This document shows, piece by piece, positions 8,850-19,172 of a stretch of DNA of 64,000 nt (position 1 is its first letter; every line of letters begins with the position of its first letter). Made by a program: the position numbers and the translations under genes. Source of the DNA: Polaribacter sp. IC066 (lineage in GTDB: Bacteria > Bacteroidota > Bacteroidia > Flavobacteriales > Flavobacteriaceae). The notes beneath the pieces were generated by a model. The model had not been told where the DNA came from. It worked only from the letters and a program-made list of their open reading frames with translations, and made no database searches. The stretch spans positions 59,227 to 123,226 of the forward strand of contig NZ_VORR01000003.1 of assembly GCF_007997085.1 (NCBI RefSeq), written 5' to 3'.

Positions 8850-9434
8850 TTATGATGCTATTTTAAAACTCTGAACAATCTTTTGTACATCCATAAGATA
8901 GATATCAAAGTTTTTACTATTATTTCTATATTCCAAAAGATAACCTTCATTATTGTGCATTAATAAAAATGAGCTCGCGGTATATTCAAAGTTTCCAACT
9001 GCCCATTTATATTTTATAATATAGAAATCACCATAAATGGGATGTTTTGACTTTAAAAGAATATAATTAAATGGTTGCCTTATAAACCATTTACTTCTGT
9101 AAGATACATAAAAATCTAAAAAACTTTTTGCATCATAACTCCTTGAATTACACTCCTTCTTTATTTTAAATTTACGAATGTACAGATCTGCATTTGTAGC
9201 CTGAAAACCTAAAGAATCTAGATAAGCTTTCTCAATAAAATACCAATCTGCATTACTAGAGGTACTTTTCTTCCATGATTTTGGCAAAGCCACTTCATAT
9301 TTTAAAATAACTTTTGATGTTTGAATACTGTCTAGTTGCTCAAAAGGGTTCAACTTGCAGTTTTTTACTATTTTCTTATTCGATGAGCAAGCTAAAGTGA
9401 TTACCAAAAATAATAAGCACAATAAAGTTTTCAT
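8850..9434 (-). CDS. Hypothetical lipoprotein
   Basis: A 194-residue lipoprotein, started at the ATG at 9432-9434 so that it opens with MKTLLCLLFLVITLAC, a clean lipobox with Cys16. The upstream in-frame Met would add ten polar residues before the signal peptide, which is less likely. The mature part is mixed alpha/beta with many aromatic residues and no motif that I recognise. It is convergent with dusB, 16 bp from its stop. Confidence 0.7.
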   Translation of the reverse strand: MKTLLCLLFLVITLACSSNKKIVKNCKLNPFEQLDSIQTSKVILKYEVALPKSWKKSTSSNADWYFIEKAYLDSLGFQATNADLYIRKFKIKKECNSRSYDAKSFLDFYVSYRSKWFIRQPFNYILLKSKHPIYGDFYIIKYKWAVGNFEYTASSFLLMHNNEGYLLEYRNNSKNFDIYLMDVQKIVQSFKIAS

Positions 9435-9541
9435 AATTTTCAATTTTTGGTAATTAAAAAGCATTAAGAATAATATTTAGCTTTATTTTTAAACCGAAAT
9501 CTAAAGTAAAAAAGCACTATTAATCGGTTATTTTTATGATA

Positions 9542-10744
9542 CTACCTTTCAATAAACTCTTTAGAGATTCTACTACTCGCTATTTTTGCTGCAATAAAAC
9601 CTAAAATAGTGATGGTTGAAAAAACGATGAATAAATTCATAAATTGAAATTCAACCGGATAGGGTAAATCTTCTACGATCATCAATAGTCCGAATTTGTT
9701 TTGAAGAAAAACCAAAATTATTCCGAGTATTAAACCGATCATCATTCCGAAGAAAGTGAGCAAAAAACCTTGAAGAATAAATACTTTTTTAATCTCTTTT
9801 ACGGTTGCTCCGAGACTAAATAGCGTTTTTAAGTTATCTTTTTTATCAATAATCATCATAATAATAGTGCCACTTACATTAAACAAGGCAATAATAACGA
9901 TCAGCGTAAAAATGAGATAAGAAACAAAATTTTCTGTATTAATTACTTTATAAAAAACTTCGTTTAATTGCTCTTTAGTTTGCACTTTATATGTGCCTCC
10001 CAATGCTTCTTGAAGTTCATTAGCAACGCTTTCTGAATTTGAATCATTGATCAACTTTAACTCAATGGCCGTCACTTGATTTTCTTCGAACCTTAATAAA
10101 TCTTTGGCCTGTTGTAGTATCACAAAAACAAATTTACTTTCAAAATCTTCTGTACCTGTATACATTCCAACAATTTGAACGTCAGATTTATAAAATGCAT
10201 TTATGGGATTGATAAAACCTACTCCTGGCTTTGGAACCATAATTGATAAAGGCGCTCCAAAACTTCGAACTCCCAAAGAAAGCTTTCGAGCAATTGTTCT
10301 ACCCACAACCGCTGTATTGGTATATTCATGATTTAGCCAATTTCCTAAACTTAACGCCGCGTCTATCTTGGTAATTTGAGCATAATTTTCTTCTACTCCT
10401 TTTACGAAAGCAATTTCATTTTTATCATGATATTCCAAAAAAACACGCTCTTCAATAATTTTAGAGCTTGCTTCTATCGCCTTGTTATTATCAATAATTT
10501 CGAAAACCGCATCTGTAGCGACGAAAGATTTACCTTTTACAACTGTAATTTTAAGATCAGGATCAGAAGCATCTAGCAAGTTATAACTAAATGTGCGTAA
10601 ACCTGAAAAGCCAGAAAGAATAATGAATAGCACTAAAGAGCTTACAATAACTGCAAAAGAAGCAATTATTGTAATAATATTTATGGCATTATTACTTGTT
10701 TTGGTAAATAAATATCTTTTGGCTATGTATAGAGAAAAATTCAT
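9542..10744 (-). CDS. FtsX/LolE-type ABC transporter permease
   Basis: A 400-residue inner-membrane protein with the MacB/FtsX layout: one N-terminal helix (about residues 21-46), a large periplasmic domain (residues 47-270), and three C-terminal helices (about 276-298, 322-346 and 368-388). Such permeases work with a LolD-type ATPase to move lipoproteins or transmit force across the membrane; no ATPase gene is adjacent. The gene follows rbfA by 36 bp on the same strand, a common arrangement in flavobacteria. The substrate is unknown; lipoprotein release (LolC/E) is a reasonable inference. Confidence 0.85.
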   Translation of the reverse strand: MNFSLYIAKRYLFTKTSNNAINIITIIASFAVIVSSLVLFIILSGFSGLRTFSYNLLDASDPDLKITVVKGKSFVATDAVFEIIDNNKAIEASSKIIEERVFLEYHDKNEIAFVKGVEENYAQITKIDAALSLGNWLNHEYTNTAVVGRTIARKLSLGVRSFGAPLSIMVPKPGVGFINPINAFYKSDVQIVGMYTGTEDFESKFVFVILQQAKDLLRFEENQVTAIELKLINDSNSESVANELQEALGGTYKVQTKEQLNEVFYKVINTENFVSYLIFTLIVIIALFNVSGTIIMMIIDKKDNLKTLFSLGATVKEIKKVFILQGFLLTFFGMMIGLILGIILVFLQNKFGLLMIVEDLPYPVEFQFMNLFIVFSTITILGFIAAKIASSRISKEFIER

Positions 10745-10780
10745 AATCTCGTTTGCGCTAAATAAAATCTTAAATGAAGG

Positions 10781-11173
10781 TTATCTTTTGCGCCTTGGTA
10801 AAACTTCTGGATTCTTTATAGGATCTTCGTCTCCACCGTTTAAAGATTTGTCAATTTCTTCTAAATAATCTAAAGTATCATCACCAAAAAACAGTAACTC
10901 TGGCATTCTACGTAATTGATTACGAGTACGTTTTGCCATCTCGTAGCGAATGGTAGCAGTATTAGATTGTACACCTTTTACAATTTCACTTCTATTTTCT
11001 GAAGGAAAGATGCTCAAATATACTTTAGCAACGCCTAAATCAGATGTAACATGTACTTTAGAAACAGATATTAACACACCTTTCATTCCATCTTGTGCCG
11101 CCTTTTGCAACACATCAACTAAATCCTTTTGCAAAACTCCTGCAATTTTTTTTTGTCTATTTGTTTCTTCCAT
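10781..11173 (-). CDS. rbfA: Ribosome-binding factor A
   Basis: RbfA is a KH-fold protein that helps 16S rRNA maturation of the 30S subunit. The 130-residue product shows the family pattern: an N-terminal RQKKIAGVLQKDLVDVLQ helix, the strand VLISVSKVHVTSDLGVAKVYLSIF, and RYEMAKRTRNQLRRMPELLF with the C-terminal strand partner FFGDDTLDYLEEID. It probably starts the short unit that continues into the FtsX-type permease. Confidence 0.95.
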   Translation of the reverse strand: MEETNRQKKIAGVLQKDLVDVLQKAAQDGMKGVLISVSKVHVTSDLGVAKVYLSIFPSENRSEIVKGVQSNTATIRYEMAKRTRNQLRRMPELLFFGDDTLDYLEEIDKSLNGGDEDPIKNPEVLPRRKR

Positions 11174-11193
11174 ACTGCAAATTTACAATATTT

Positions 11194-11838
11194 TTATAGA
11201 GTGTAAATTTTATTTTTGATTGCATACATTACCAAACCCACTCTATTTTTAACGCTCAATTTCACAAACAAATCGTTTCGATACCCGTCTATTGTTTTCG
11301 GGCTTAAGCACATCTTATCTGCAATTTCTTTATAGGTTAACTCTGTGCAAGCCAAATTCATAAAAGCTAGCTCTCGTTCTTTAAAGGTAAGTTCTTCTTG
11401 TACATTACCAGAAATAGATTTCATTAATAAATTAGTAACACTTTTTGAATGATAGAAGCCATTTTCAACAATTTCAACCAAAGCTTTTTCTAAAATATAC
11501 TTATCTGTATCTTTTAATAAATAACCAATAGCACCTGCTTTTAACATTTTTAAAACAGTTAGATCATCGTCTTCTACAGAGAGCGCCATTACATTTACTT
11601 TTGGATGCATTTTACTAATCCAAGCGGTAGTTTCAATTCCGTTCATGATAGGCATATTAATATCCATTAAAACGACATCCGGAATATCTTTTGGCGAATT
11701 AGAAAACTTATCTACCAATTCCTGACCATTTTTACAAGTATACAATACTTTAAATTTATCAAAAGTATCTACCATAACCTGTATTGCTTGAGATAATAAG
11801 GTATGATCATCTACAATAACTACTGAAAACTGTGTCAT
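11194..11838 (-). CDS. NarL/FixJ-family response regulator
   Basis: A 214-residue two-domain regulator. The receiver has the acidic pair in VIVDDH, the phospho-acceptor Asp59 in VVLMDINMP, and the conserved Lys in GYLLKDTD. The C-terminal LuxR-type helix-turn-helix reads ELTYKEIADKMCLSPKTIDGYRNDLFVKL. Its start overlaps the stop of the histidine kinase gene upstream (ATGA-type overlap at 11835-11838), so kinase and regulator are translationally coupled and almost certainly partners. The targets are not visible here. Confidence 0.95.
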   Translation of the reverse strand: MTQFSVVIVDDHTLLSQAIQVMVDTFDKFKVLYTCKNGQELVDKFSNSPKDIPDVVLMDINMPIMNGIETTAWISKMHPKVNVMALSVEDDDLTVLKMLKAGAIGYLLKDTDKYILEKALVEIVENGFYHSKSVTNLLMKSISGNVQEELTFKERELAFMNLACTELTYKEIADKMCLSPKTIDGYRNDLFVKLSVKNRVGLVMYAIKNKIYTL

Positions 11839-12581
11839 AATTTATAATGAATTTCAAGTGTTGTCCCTTTATTATCACCAGATGAAAACAAAGCAACTGC
11901 CCCTATTAATTTGGCTCTATTTTTTATATTCAACAAACCAATACCCTCTTTTTTTACTTCGGATGAAAAACCGACACCGTTATCTTTTGCGATAATAATT
12001 AAGTATGCTGATTTGTACTCTAAAGAAACTATTAAACTAGATGCTCTTGAATGTTTAATTGTATTCGAAAAAAATTCTTGTAGAATTCTAAACATAATAA
12101 TGTTATGTTTCTTATCTATTTCTATTTGAGTTCCAATAATTATTAAACTCGCATCAATGAAATTTAATCGATTAAAGCGGTCAATCTCTAGTTGAACAGC
12201 TTCTCTTAAATTAATTTTATTGATGGCTTCAGGGTTAATTAATTTTGATAATGCCCGCACTTCAGACAGTCCTTTGGTAATAGTTTCAGAAACCTCATTA
12301 ATATTCTCTTTTGTTGCATTTTGTAACTGAATCTTTGCTAAAGTTAATAATTGCCCAATATTATCATGCAACTCCCAACTAATATTTCTTAATGTTTCTT
12401 CTCTAATTTCTATTTGGGTTTCTGCAATCTCTTTTTCGAAGTCTTCTTTCGTTTTTTTTCTTTCTTCTATTAATAAATTTTTCTTCTTTTGAAATACTGT
12501 AAATAATACTATCAGTGCAATTAGAATTAAAAGTACTAAAAGCGTGGACACTATTAAGACTATATTTTCTTTTTCCTGCAT
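11835..12581 (-). CDS. NarL-partner sensor histidine kinase, single membrane helix
   Basis: A 248-residue kinase with one N-terminal membrane helix (residues 8-30), a coiled coil (about 32-65), then the HisKA_3-type phosphorylation box ISWELHDNIGQLL with His72. The ATPase domain shows FRILQEFFSNTIKHS (N box) and AKDNGVGF plus EGIGLLNIKNRAKLIG (G boxes). There is no extracellular sensory domain, so sensing must use the membrane helix, the coiled coil or a partner. The obvious partner candidate is the multi-helix protein just upstream, whose gene overlaps this one by 22 bp. Confidence 0.92.
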   Translation of the reverse strand: MQEKENIVLIVSTLLVLLILIALIVLFTVFQKKKNLLIEERKKTKEDFEKEIAETQIEIREETLRNISWELHDNIGQLLTLAKIQLQNATKENINEVSETITKGLSEVRALSKLINPEAINKINLREAVQLEIDRFNRLNFIDASLIIIGTQIEIDKKHNIIMFRILQEFFSNTIKHSRASSLIVSLEYKSAYLIIIAKDNGVGFSSEVKKEGIGLLNIKNRAKLIGAVALFSSGDNKGTTLEIHYKL

Positions 12582-13210
12582 GTTATCAAACCATAAATTA
12601 AAAATAAGTGCAATATGGTAGTAAGATAATAAATTATAGGAAACATAGCCCTAGTATCGAACATATTTGAAGAAAGCAGCGTAAAAAAGGGTACAGAAGT
12701 TAAATAAAAGAGCAAAAAACCGACAGAAATCCAAAAAGACAACAATTTCTTGTAATTTAAAATTTTTTCTGAATTTAATAATTCTGTAAAATAGATAATA
12801 ACTAGTGTACTATTAAAGATACCTTCAAGAGGAACCGTGCATAACTGTAAACTTATAAAATAAAAACTAATAACATAAATAAAGTTAAAAATAATAGCTA
12901 ATAGTTTTACGAACTTTAAATTTTTTCTCTGCTCTAATAAATTATAATAAATTAAAACGAAGAAATTAAACTCAAAAAAAGTGTATAGATTAAATAATTC
13001 TAAATTATTAATTTTAAAGAAAGTAGAAGCCAAAATATCTAATAAAATAAGATTGAAAAGATAAATAGTAAAAAATTTATAAAACTTATAATCTTTATAC
13101 GTCTTGTAAAAAATGAGCGCTAGTAAAAAGGTGAAATATTGAATATAAACACTAAATTCTTTAATAAATAAGCCGTCATCAGATATCGTAAATAAACCGT
13201 CATCAAACAT
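12560..13210 (-). CDS. Multi-helix membrane protein upstream of the kinase, possible sensor
   Basis: A 216-residue integral membrane protein rich in Phe, Leu and Tyr, with about six or seven predicted helices from residue 20 to the end. I do not recognise a family. Its 3' end overlaps the start of the histidine kinase by 22 bp, so the two are translationally linked and it may supply the sensory input the kinase lacks. The N-terminus carries a short repeat, DDGLFTIS then DDGLFIKE, from a 24-bp near-duplication. It is preceded at 2 bp by a lipoprotein gene. Confidence 0.7.
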   Translation of the reverse strand: MFDDGLFTISDDGLFIKEFSVYIQYFTFLLALIFYKTYKDYKFYKFFTIYLFNLILLDILASTFFKINNLELFNLYTFFEFNFFVLIYYNLLEQRKNLKFVKLLAIIFNFIYVISFYFISLQLCTVPLEGIFNSTLVIIYFTELLNSEKILNYKKLLSFWISVGFLLFYLTSVPFFTLLSSNMFDTRAMFPIIYYLTTILHLFLIYGLITCRKKKI

Positions 13211-13212
13211 AA

Positions 13213-13815
13213 TTAATATGGAGGATTAGGCTTAATTCTATTAGCCGATGAACTCTTTAAACCAGTTTGCTCTTTTAATGTTGAAAGAAGCAAAGTATCT
13301 TTGTATGCCTTTTTAGCTCTAACTTGTTTTAAAAACTTTGAAATGCCAACCGGTTTTCCTTTTTCAGAATACAATGGCTCAAAAGCTACGTCCTCTTTAA
13401 GACCAATTTTTGTAGTTGGTGTAAAAATTAAAGTTTGCCTTCCTTGCAAATCTTCTATACTATAATTTTTAGGGTAAGAAGTAGGATAAATTCTAAAACC
13501 TGTAACTTCAATATCTTTTTCTTTAGATATTCTCTCTATATAGGCAATGTATTGCTTTAACTCATCTAGTTTGTACCAATTATAATTTGTAGAAATAGAG
13601 TCTTTTCCTCCAGATATTTTCTTCATGTATTTGTTTAACTCCTTTTTAGCCCCTTTCTCATACGTATCCATCATAGCAGACATTTCTTCATATGTGATAG
13701 CTTCTGATGGTCGTTTATTGTTTGGGTAGCAACTTGATTCTGGTGCTTTCGTTTTCTCTGAACAAGATGAAAACATCAAAATAAATAATAAGATTGCTAT
13801 CGAAGAAGTTTTCAT
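13213..13815 (-). CDS. Hypothetical lipoprotein, first gene of the kinase unit
   Basis: Started at the ATG at 13813-13815 so that the protein opens MKTSSIAILLFILMFSSCSE, a lipoprotein leader with Cys18; the upstream in-frame Met would place 37 residues before it. The mature protein, about 180 residues, is mostly polar with a predicted helical half (EEMSAMMDTYEKGAKKELN) and a strand-rich half. It has no motif known to me. It stands 2 bp upstream of the membrane protein and kinase genes, so it may belong to their signalling pathway. Confidence 0.7.
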   Translation of the reverse strand: MKTSSIAILLFILMFSSCSEKTKAPESSCYPNNKRPSEAITYEEMSAMMDTYEKGAKKELNKYMKKISGGKDSISTNYNWYKLDELKQYIAYIERISKEKDIEVTGFRIYPTSYPKNYSIEDLQGRQTLIFTPTTKIGLKEDVAFEPLYSEKGKPVGISKFLKQVRAKKAYKDTLLLSTLKEQTGLKSSSANRIKPNPPY

Positions 13816-13867
13816 TTTTAATAATTTAGAAGTTCGAATATGTAATTTAATAAAAAAAAACCCATTT

Positions 13868-13891
13868 ATTATCCTTTTGTAAAAGGATAAT
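13868..13891. promoter_or_regulatory. 24-bp inverted repeat upstream of the lipoprotein-kinase unit
   Basis: ATTATCCTTTT and AAAAGGATAAT are perfect 11-bp arms separated by GT. It lies 53-76 bp upstream of the lipoprotein start, in the promoter region. It has no T-run, so an operator is more likely than a terminator. Autoregulation by the response regulator is a guess. Confidence 0.45.
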
Positions 13892-14022
13892 GCATAAAGT
13901 TTAAAGAAGGTTTTTCCTGTATTCATTTAAAGGTTTTCACTAAGAAATACCTTTAAAAAGTTTTGCAAATTTGTTTAGATTATAAAAAAGAAAAATTCGC
14001 TTCGTTGGGGGAGATTGCTAAA

Positions 14023-14052
14023 AAAAACACCTTTGTAATTAAAGGTGTTTTT
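14023..14052. terminator. Bidirectional-looking hairpin next to repeat copy 3
   Basis: AAAAACACCTTT (14023-14034) pairs perfectly with AAAGGTGTTTTT (14041-14052) around GTAATT, with A- and T-runs on both sides. It abuts the left end of repeat copy 3. No gene ends nearby on the plus strand, so on the minus strand it would be a second stop beyond atpC. Confidence 0.6.
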
Positions 14053-14061
14053 CTATCATTC

Positions 14062-14281
14062 TTGTCAGATAAAAAACTCCAAATTACTCCACTTTCAGAA
14101 CCATATGAACCAAGACTTGGTTTTAGCTATCTGACAAACAAAAATGCCTTGAAATAAAATTGTTTACTTTATCTTCATGAAATTATTTTCAAAAAAGCGA
14201 GGTATCATTTAAAAAATTAGCCGAATCTTTTATTTTTGCAGGGTTTATCAAACTAAAAATATTTTTAATCGAACACTAATG
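14062..14281 (+). repeat. Dispersed repeat, copy 3
   Basis: The cleanest copy. TTGTCAGATA at its left end has an exact inverted partner TATCTGACAA about 70 bp on, then ATGAAATTATTTTCAAAAAA and the end AATCGAACACTAATG. Between the hairpin arms it carries GAACCATATGAACCAAGACT, the place where copy 4 has expanded into a heptamer array. Confidence 0.82.
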
Positions 14282-14308
14282 TTTTTATATCTACTATTAA
14301 AAAATAAA

Positions 14309-14340
14309 AAATCTCAAAAAGGATATCCATTTTGAGATTT
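14309..14340 (-). terminator. Terminator of the atpD-atpC operon
   Basis: AAATCTCAAAA (14309-14319) pairs with TTTTGAGATTT (14330-14340) around a 10-nt loop. On the minus strand it is followed by a T-rich run. It is 25 bp past the atpC stop. Confidence 0.85.
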
Positions 14341-14364
14341 ATATTTTTAAGTGTACTTTGAGCG

Positions 14365-14658
14365 CTAATCTGCTAAAATAATAACTTTATTGTCATTCAA
14401 TTCTATAGTTCCTGACTTAATAGCTATCGTTAAAATTTTATCATCATCTACATGCACTTCGTAATGACCGCTATATTGATCAAACTCTAAATGCTCTTGT
14501 GTATGAACATGAATACTAACGGTTCCTTCCTTTAAAATCGATACTACTGGTGCGTGATTATTTAACATTTGAAACTCACCATTAATTCCAGGAACAGATA
14601 CAGCATCCACTTTTGATGAAAATAATATAGCCTCTGGCGTTACAATTTCTAAAAACAT
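14365..14658 (-). CDS. atpC: F-type ATP synthase epsilon subunit (N-terminal domain only)
   Basis: Epsilon is a central-stalk subunit of F1 that couples rotation and can inhibit hydrolysis. The 97-residue product has the beta-sandwich domain (FLEIVTPEAILFSSKVDAVS, VPGINGEFQMLNNHAPVVS) but ends without the C-terminal two-helix hairpin of about 45 residues found in the longer epsilon of Escherichia coli. Short epsilon subunits are usual in Bacteroidetes, so this is not a truncation. It lies 99 bp downstream of atpD. Confidence 0.95.
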   Translation of the reverse strand: MFLEIVTPEAILFSSKVDAVSVPGINGEFQMLNNHAPVVSILKEGTVSIHVHTQEHLEFDQYSGHYEVHVDDDKILTIAIKSGTIELNDNKVIILAD

Positions 14659-14757
14659 AGTTAAACTTATTTAACTCCCTAAATATGCTTCAGGGTCTTC
14701 TTATTTATAAATTAGATCTTAATAAATGAACATAAAAAAGTTCAGTATTAGCTTTGA

Positions 14758-16290
<1,533 letters not shown>

Positions 16291-16324
16291 TTATTTGTGA
16301 GACCTATCTCTCTTTTTAAGGTTG

Positions 16325-16332
16325 CAAAGATA
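16325..16332 (-). promoter_or_regulatory. -7 promoter element of atpD
   Basis: Read on the minus strand this is TATCTTTG, matching TAnnTTTG, about 59 bp upstream of the atpD start. No convincing -33 element precedes it. Confidence 0.5.
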
Positions 16333-16390
16333 ATTTTTTTGATTGGAATTAAAAAAGTATTTTTAATTAAAAAAAAGGTAACCTAAAAAT

Positions 16391-16421
16391 AAAAACTCTG
16401 CCCAAAATGAGCAGAGTTTTT
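16391..16421 (-). terminator. Terminator of the OmpA-family gene
   Basis: AAAAACTCTGC (16391-16401) pairs perfectly with GCAGAGTTTTT (16411-16421) around a 9-nt loop, 26 bp past the OmpA-family stop, with A/T runs on both sides. Confidence 0.85.
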
Positions 16422-16446
16422 ATTTATTTTAAGATCTTATGATTGT

Positions 16447-17814
16447 TTACTCCGTCAATTGAACTAACACTCTTCTATTGTCTTTTCTACCTGATCTCGT
16501 ATTGTTAGTTGATAAAGGATTTTTCTCTCCATAACCTAAAGTTTCTAATCTATCCGCATCAAAACCTTTTTTCACTAAATACGCTTTTGCAGATTCAGCT
16601 CTTCTTTCAGATAAATATAAATTATAACCTTCAGCACCTGTACTATCTGTGTAACCTTCTACTACAAAAATCACTTCTTTAATAGGACTAATTAAATCAT
16701 AAATTCTATCCAACTTTTTAGCTGTATCTTTATTCACCTCTGCTCTATCAATTGCAAATTCAAGACCTTTAGTATATTCTGCTAACATTGCTATTTCACT
16801 TGGCGTCATAGCTGCTTCAGGACATCCACCATTTGATGCTGGACCTACTTCACTCTTACACTTATCATCTTTGTCTAATACTCCGTCACCGTCAGTATCT
16901 GGCCAAGGGCATCCATTATTAGCTGCAGGACCTGCTTCAGAAATACACTTATCGTCTTTGTCTAATACACCATCTCCGTCAGAATCTGGACAACCCTTGT
17001 TTGCTTTTGTTCCTTTTTCATTTGCACACATATCATCTTTATCAGCTACTCCATCGCCATCAGAATCTGGGCAACCATTCATAGCAGCTAAACCAGCTGT
17101 ATTAGGACAAGCGTCATCAGAATCTTTTATTCCATCACCATCTGCATCTGGACATCCATTAAATTCTGGTAAACCAGAAACATTAGGACATGCATCTTCT
17201 CTATCATAAACTCCGTCTCCATCAGTATCTTTTCCTCCGAATTTGATTACTAAACCAACAGAGGTTTGGTAATGAGAATTAATTTTATCAGCAAACCCTA
17301 TTTTAGATGAGTGTTGAAAATTAAATCCGAAGTTATCATTAATCCAAGTATTGAATCCAAAACCAGCATTTAACATCCCTTCACCTTCTTCACCTAACGA
17401 CACATAACTACCACCCAATAAAACATAAGGATCAAACCAACCTGTTTCTCCTATTAATCTATTTAGATCGTACTTTACCACTGCATCAATAGACCAGTAT
17501 AATAAGTCTACATCATTTTTAGAATTTATAAAGTCTATTTTATTTATAGAACCCGCTAATTGCAATGAAAATCCTTTTTCAAGGTATTTTTCAGCAGTAA
17601 TTCTAGTAATAGAAGGAAGTATATTCCAGTCTTTAGTACCAAGAAGATCTTCGATCTGTCCTCCTGAACCAAAGAATTCTCCATTACTATTATAAACGTC
17701 TACGGCATTGATACCGAAGCCTATTGCCCAAGGGTTATTTTCATCTTGTGCGCTTAAATTGCCAACGGCTACTAACGCAAATAAAGCTATCACAGCTATT
17801 TTTAATCGATTCAT
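16447..17814 (-). CDS. OmpA-family outer-membrane protein with calcium-binding TSP3 repeats
   Basis: A 455-residue protein started at the ATG at 17812-17814 ([20 protein letters not shown], ending in a SAQ cleavage site); the two-codon longer reading uses TTG. After the signal peptide come a predicted outer-membrane beta-barrel (about residues 23-190), five acidic thrombospondin type 3 repeats of the form DxDGDGVxDxxDxCP (about 195-325), and a C-terminal OmpA peptidoglycan-binding domain with [26 protein letters not shown] and GYGEKNP. It tethers the outer membrane to peptidoglycan. A consensus promoter and terminator make it a single-gene unit. Confidence 0.94.
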   Translation of the reverse strand: MNRLKIAVIALFALVAVGNLSAQDENNPWAIGFGINAVDVYNSNGEFFGSGGQIEDLLGTKDWNILPSITRITAEKYLEKGFSLQLAGSINKIDFINSKNDVDLLYWSIDAVVKYDLNRLIGETGWFDPYVLLGGSYVSLGEEGEGMLNAGFGFNTWINDNFGFNFQHSSKIGFADKINSHYQTSVGLVIKFGGKDTDGDGVYDREDACPNVSGLPEFNGCPDADGDGIKDSDDACPNTAGLAAMNGCPDSDGDGVADKDDMCANEKGTKANKGCPDSDGDGVLDKDDKCISEAGPAANNGCPWPDTDGDGVLDKDDKCKSEVGPASNGGCPEAAMTPSEIAMLAEYTKGLEFAIDRAEVNKDTAKKLDRIYDLISPIKEVIFVVEGYTDSTGAEGYNLYLSERRAESAKAYLVKKGFDADRLETLGYGEKNPLSTNNTRSGRKDNRRVLVQLTE

Positions 17815-17854
17815 TATCAAAATTTTTAAATTAAAAGTTCGTTCTTATAATACG

Positions 17855-17885
17855 CAAAAGTAAAGTCTTCCGCGGTATATACAAA
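17855..17885 (-). promoter_or_regulatory. Consensus Bacteroidetes promoter of the OmpA-family gene
   Basis: On the minus strand, TTTG (17882-17885), 19 bp, then TACTTTTG (17855-17862): an exact fit to the TTTG-N19-TAnnTTTG consensus of Bacteroidetes housekeeping promoters. The expected transcript would have a leader of about 35 nt. Confidence 0.8.
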
Positions 17886-17930
17886 GACAAATCTACAAAA
17901 TATTCACAAAAAAACAAATTTTTATCAATT

Positions 17931-19124
17931 CTAAATAACTTTTAATTCTTTCCCTACGGCTATGAATGCTGAAATTGCTTTGTCTAAATGTTCTTTTTTG
18001 TGAGCAGCAGAGAGTTGCACTCTAATTCTAGCATTTTCTTTTGGCACAACCGGAAAGAAGAAACCGATTACATAAATACCTTTTTCTAATAATTTGTTTG
18101 CCATCACTTGCGATAATTTTGCATCATATAACATAACTGGAACGATGGCTGCATCTGCACCTACCAAATCAAAACCAGCCTTTTCCATTTCGGTTCTAAA
18201 GTAATTGGTATTCCATTCTAATTGATCTCTAAACGAAGTATCTTCAGAAATTAAATCAAAAACCTTTAACGAAGCTCCTACAATTGTTGGCGCCAATGAA
18301 TTTGAAAACAAATAAGGTCTAGAACGCTGACGTAAAATTTCTATAATTTCTTTTTTCCCTGTTGTATAACCTCCCATTGCACCTCCTAAAGCTTTTCCTA
18401 AAGTGCCAGTTACAATATCTACTCGATCCATTACATTTTTTAGCTCAACAGTTCCTCTTCCTGTTTTCCCTATAAAACCAGTGGCATGACATTCATCTAC
18501 CATTACTAGAGCGTCGTATTTATCTGCTAAATCGCAAATCTCATCTAACTTCGCTACAATTCCATCCATAGAAAAAACACCGTCGGTTACAATAAGTTTA
18601 AAACGATGATTTTGTTCATTCGCTTTGATTAACTGCTCTTCTAACGAAGCCATATCATTATTATCATACCTATAACGCCCAGCTTTACATAATCGAACAC
18701 CATCTATTACAGAAGCATGATTTAAGCTATCCGAAATAATAGCATCTTCTTTTGTTAGTAAAGGCTCAAAAACACCCCCATTTGCGTCAAAACAAGCAGC
18801 ATACAGAATTGTATCTTCTGTCGTATAAAATTCTGCAATCTTTTCTTCTAATTGTTTATGAATATCTTGCGTTCCGCATATAAAACGAACTGACGACATT
18901 CCGAAACCATGAGAATCTAACGTATCTTTCGCAGCTTTAATTACCTCCGGATGGTTTGACAATCCTAAATAATTATTAGAACAGAAGTTAAGTACTTCTT
19001 GCCCTGTAGAAATTTTTATAAGTGCATCTTGCGAAGATGTTATAATTCTTTCTGATTTGTATAAACCTGCATCTTTAATTTCTTGAAGCTCTTTTGCTAA
19101 AGTATCTTTAATTTTACCGTACAT
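17931..19124 (-). CDS. kbl: Glycine C-acetyltransferase (2-amino-3-ketobutyrate CoA ligase)
   Basis: A PLP enzyme of the alpha-oxoamine synthase family that interconverts glycine plus acetyl-CoA and 2-amino-3-oxobutyrate in threonine breakdown. The 397-residue sequence shows [26 protein letters not shown], the [17 protein letters not shown] aspartate region, and the PLP lysine in [14 protein letters not shown]. The family also includes serine palmitoyltransferase and BioF, but the N-terminus and these motifs fit Kbl best. A TAACTTTG -7 match lies at 19146-19153 on the minus strand. Confidence 0.93.
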   Translation of the reverse strand: MYGKIKDTLAKELQEIKDAGLYKSERIITSSQDALIKISTGQEVLNFCSNNYLGLSNHPEVIKAAKDTLDSHGFGMSSVRFICGTQDIHKQLEEKIAEFYTTEDTILYAACFDANGGVFEPLLTKEDAIISDSLNHASVIDGVRLCKAGRYRYDNNDMASLEEQLIKANEQNHRFKLIVTDGVFSMDGIVAKLDEICDLADKYDALVMVDECHATGFIGKTGRGTVELKNVMDRVDIVTGTLGKALGGAMGGYTTGKKEIIEILRQRSRPYLFSNSLAPTIVGASLKVFDLISEDTSFRDQLEWNTNYFRTEMEKAGFDLVGADAAIVPVMLYDAKLSQVMANKLLEKGIYVIGFFFPVVPKENARIRVQLSAAHKKEHLDKAISAFIAVGKELKVI

Positions 19125-19172
19125 TTTTTATTTATTTAAGAAATACAAAGTTACAAAGTTTAATTTTTCTGC

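Noticed and set aside
13963..14157. A 64-residue plus-strand frame
   Set aside because: It runs through a terminator hairpin and into repeat copy 3 and has no protein-like pattern.
16871..17209. A 112-residue plus-strand frame
   Set aside because: It is the antisense of the TSP3 repeats of the OmpA-family gene; its repetitive protein is a by-product of those repeats.
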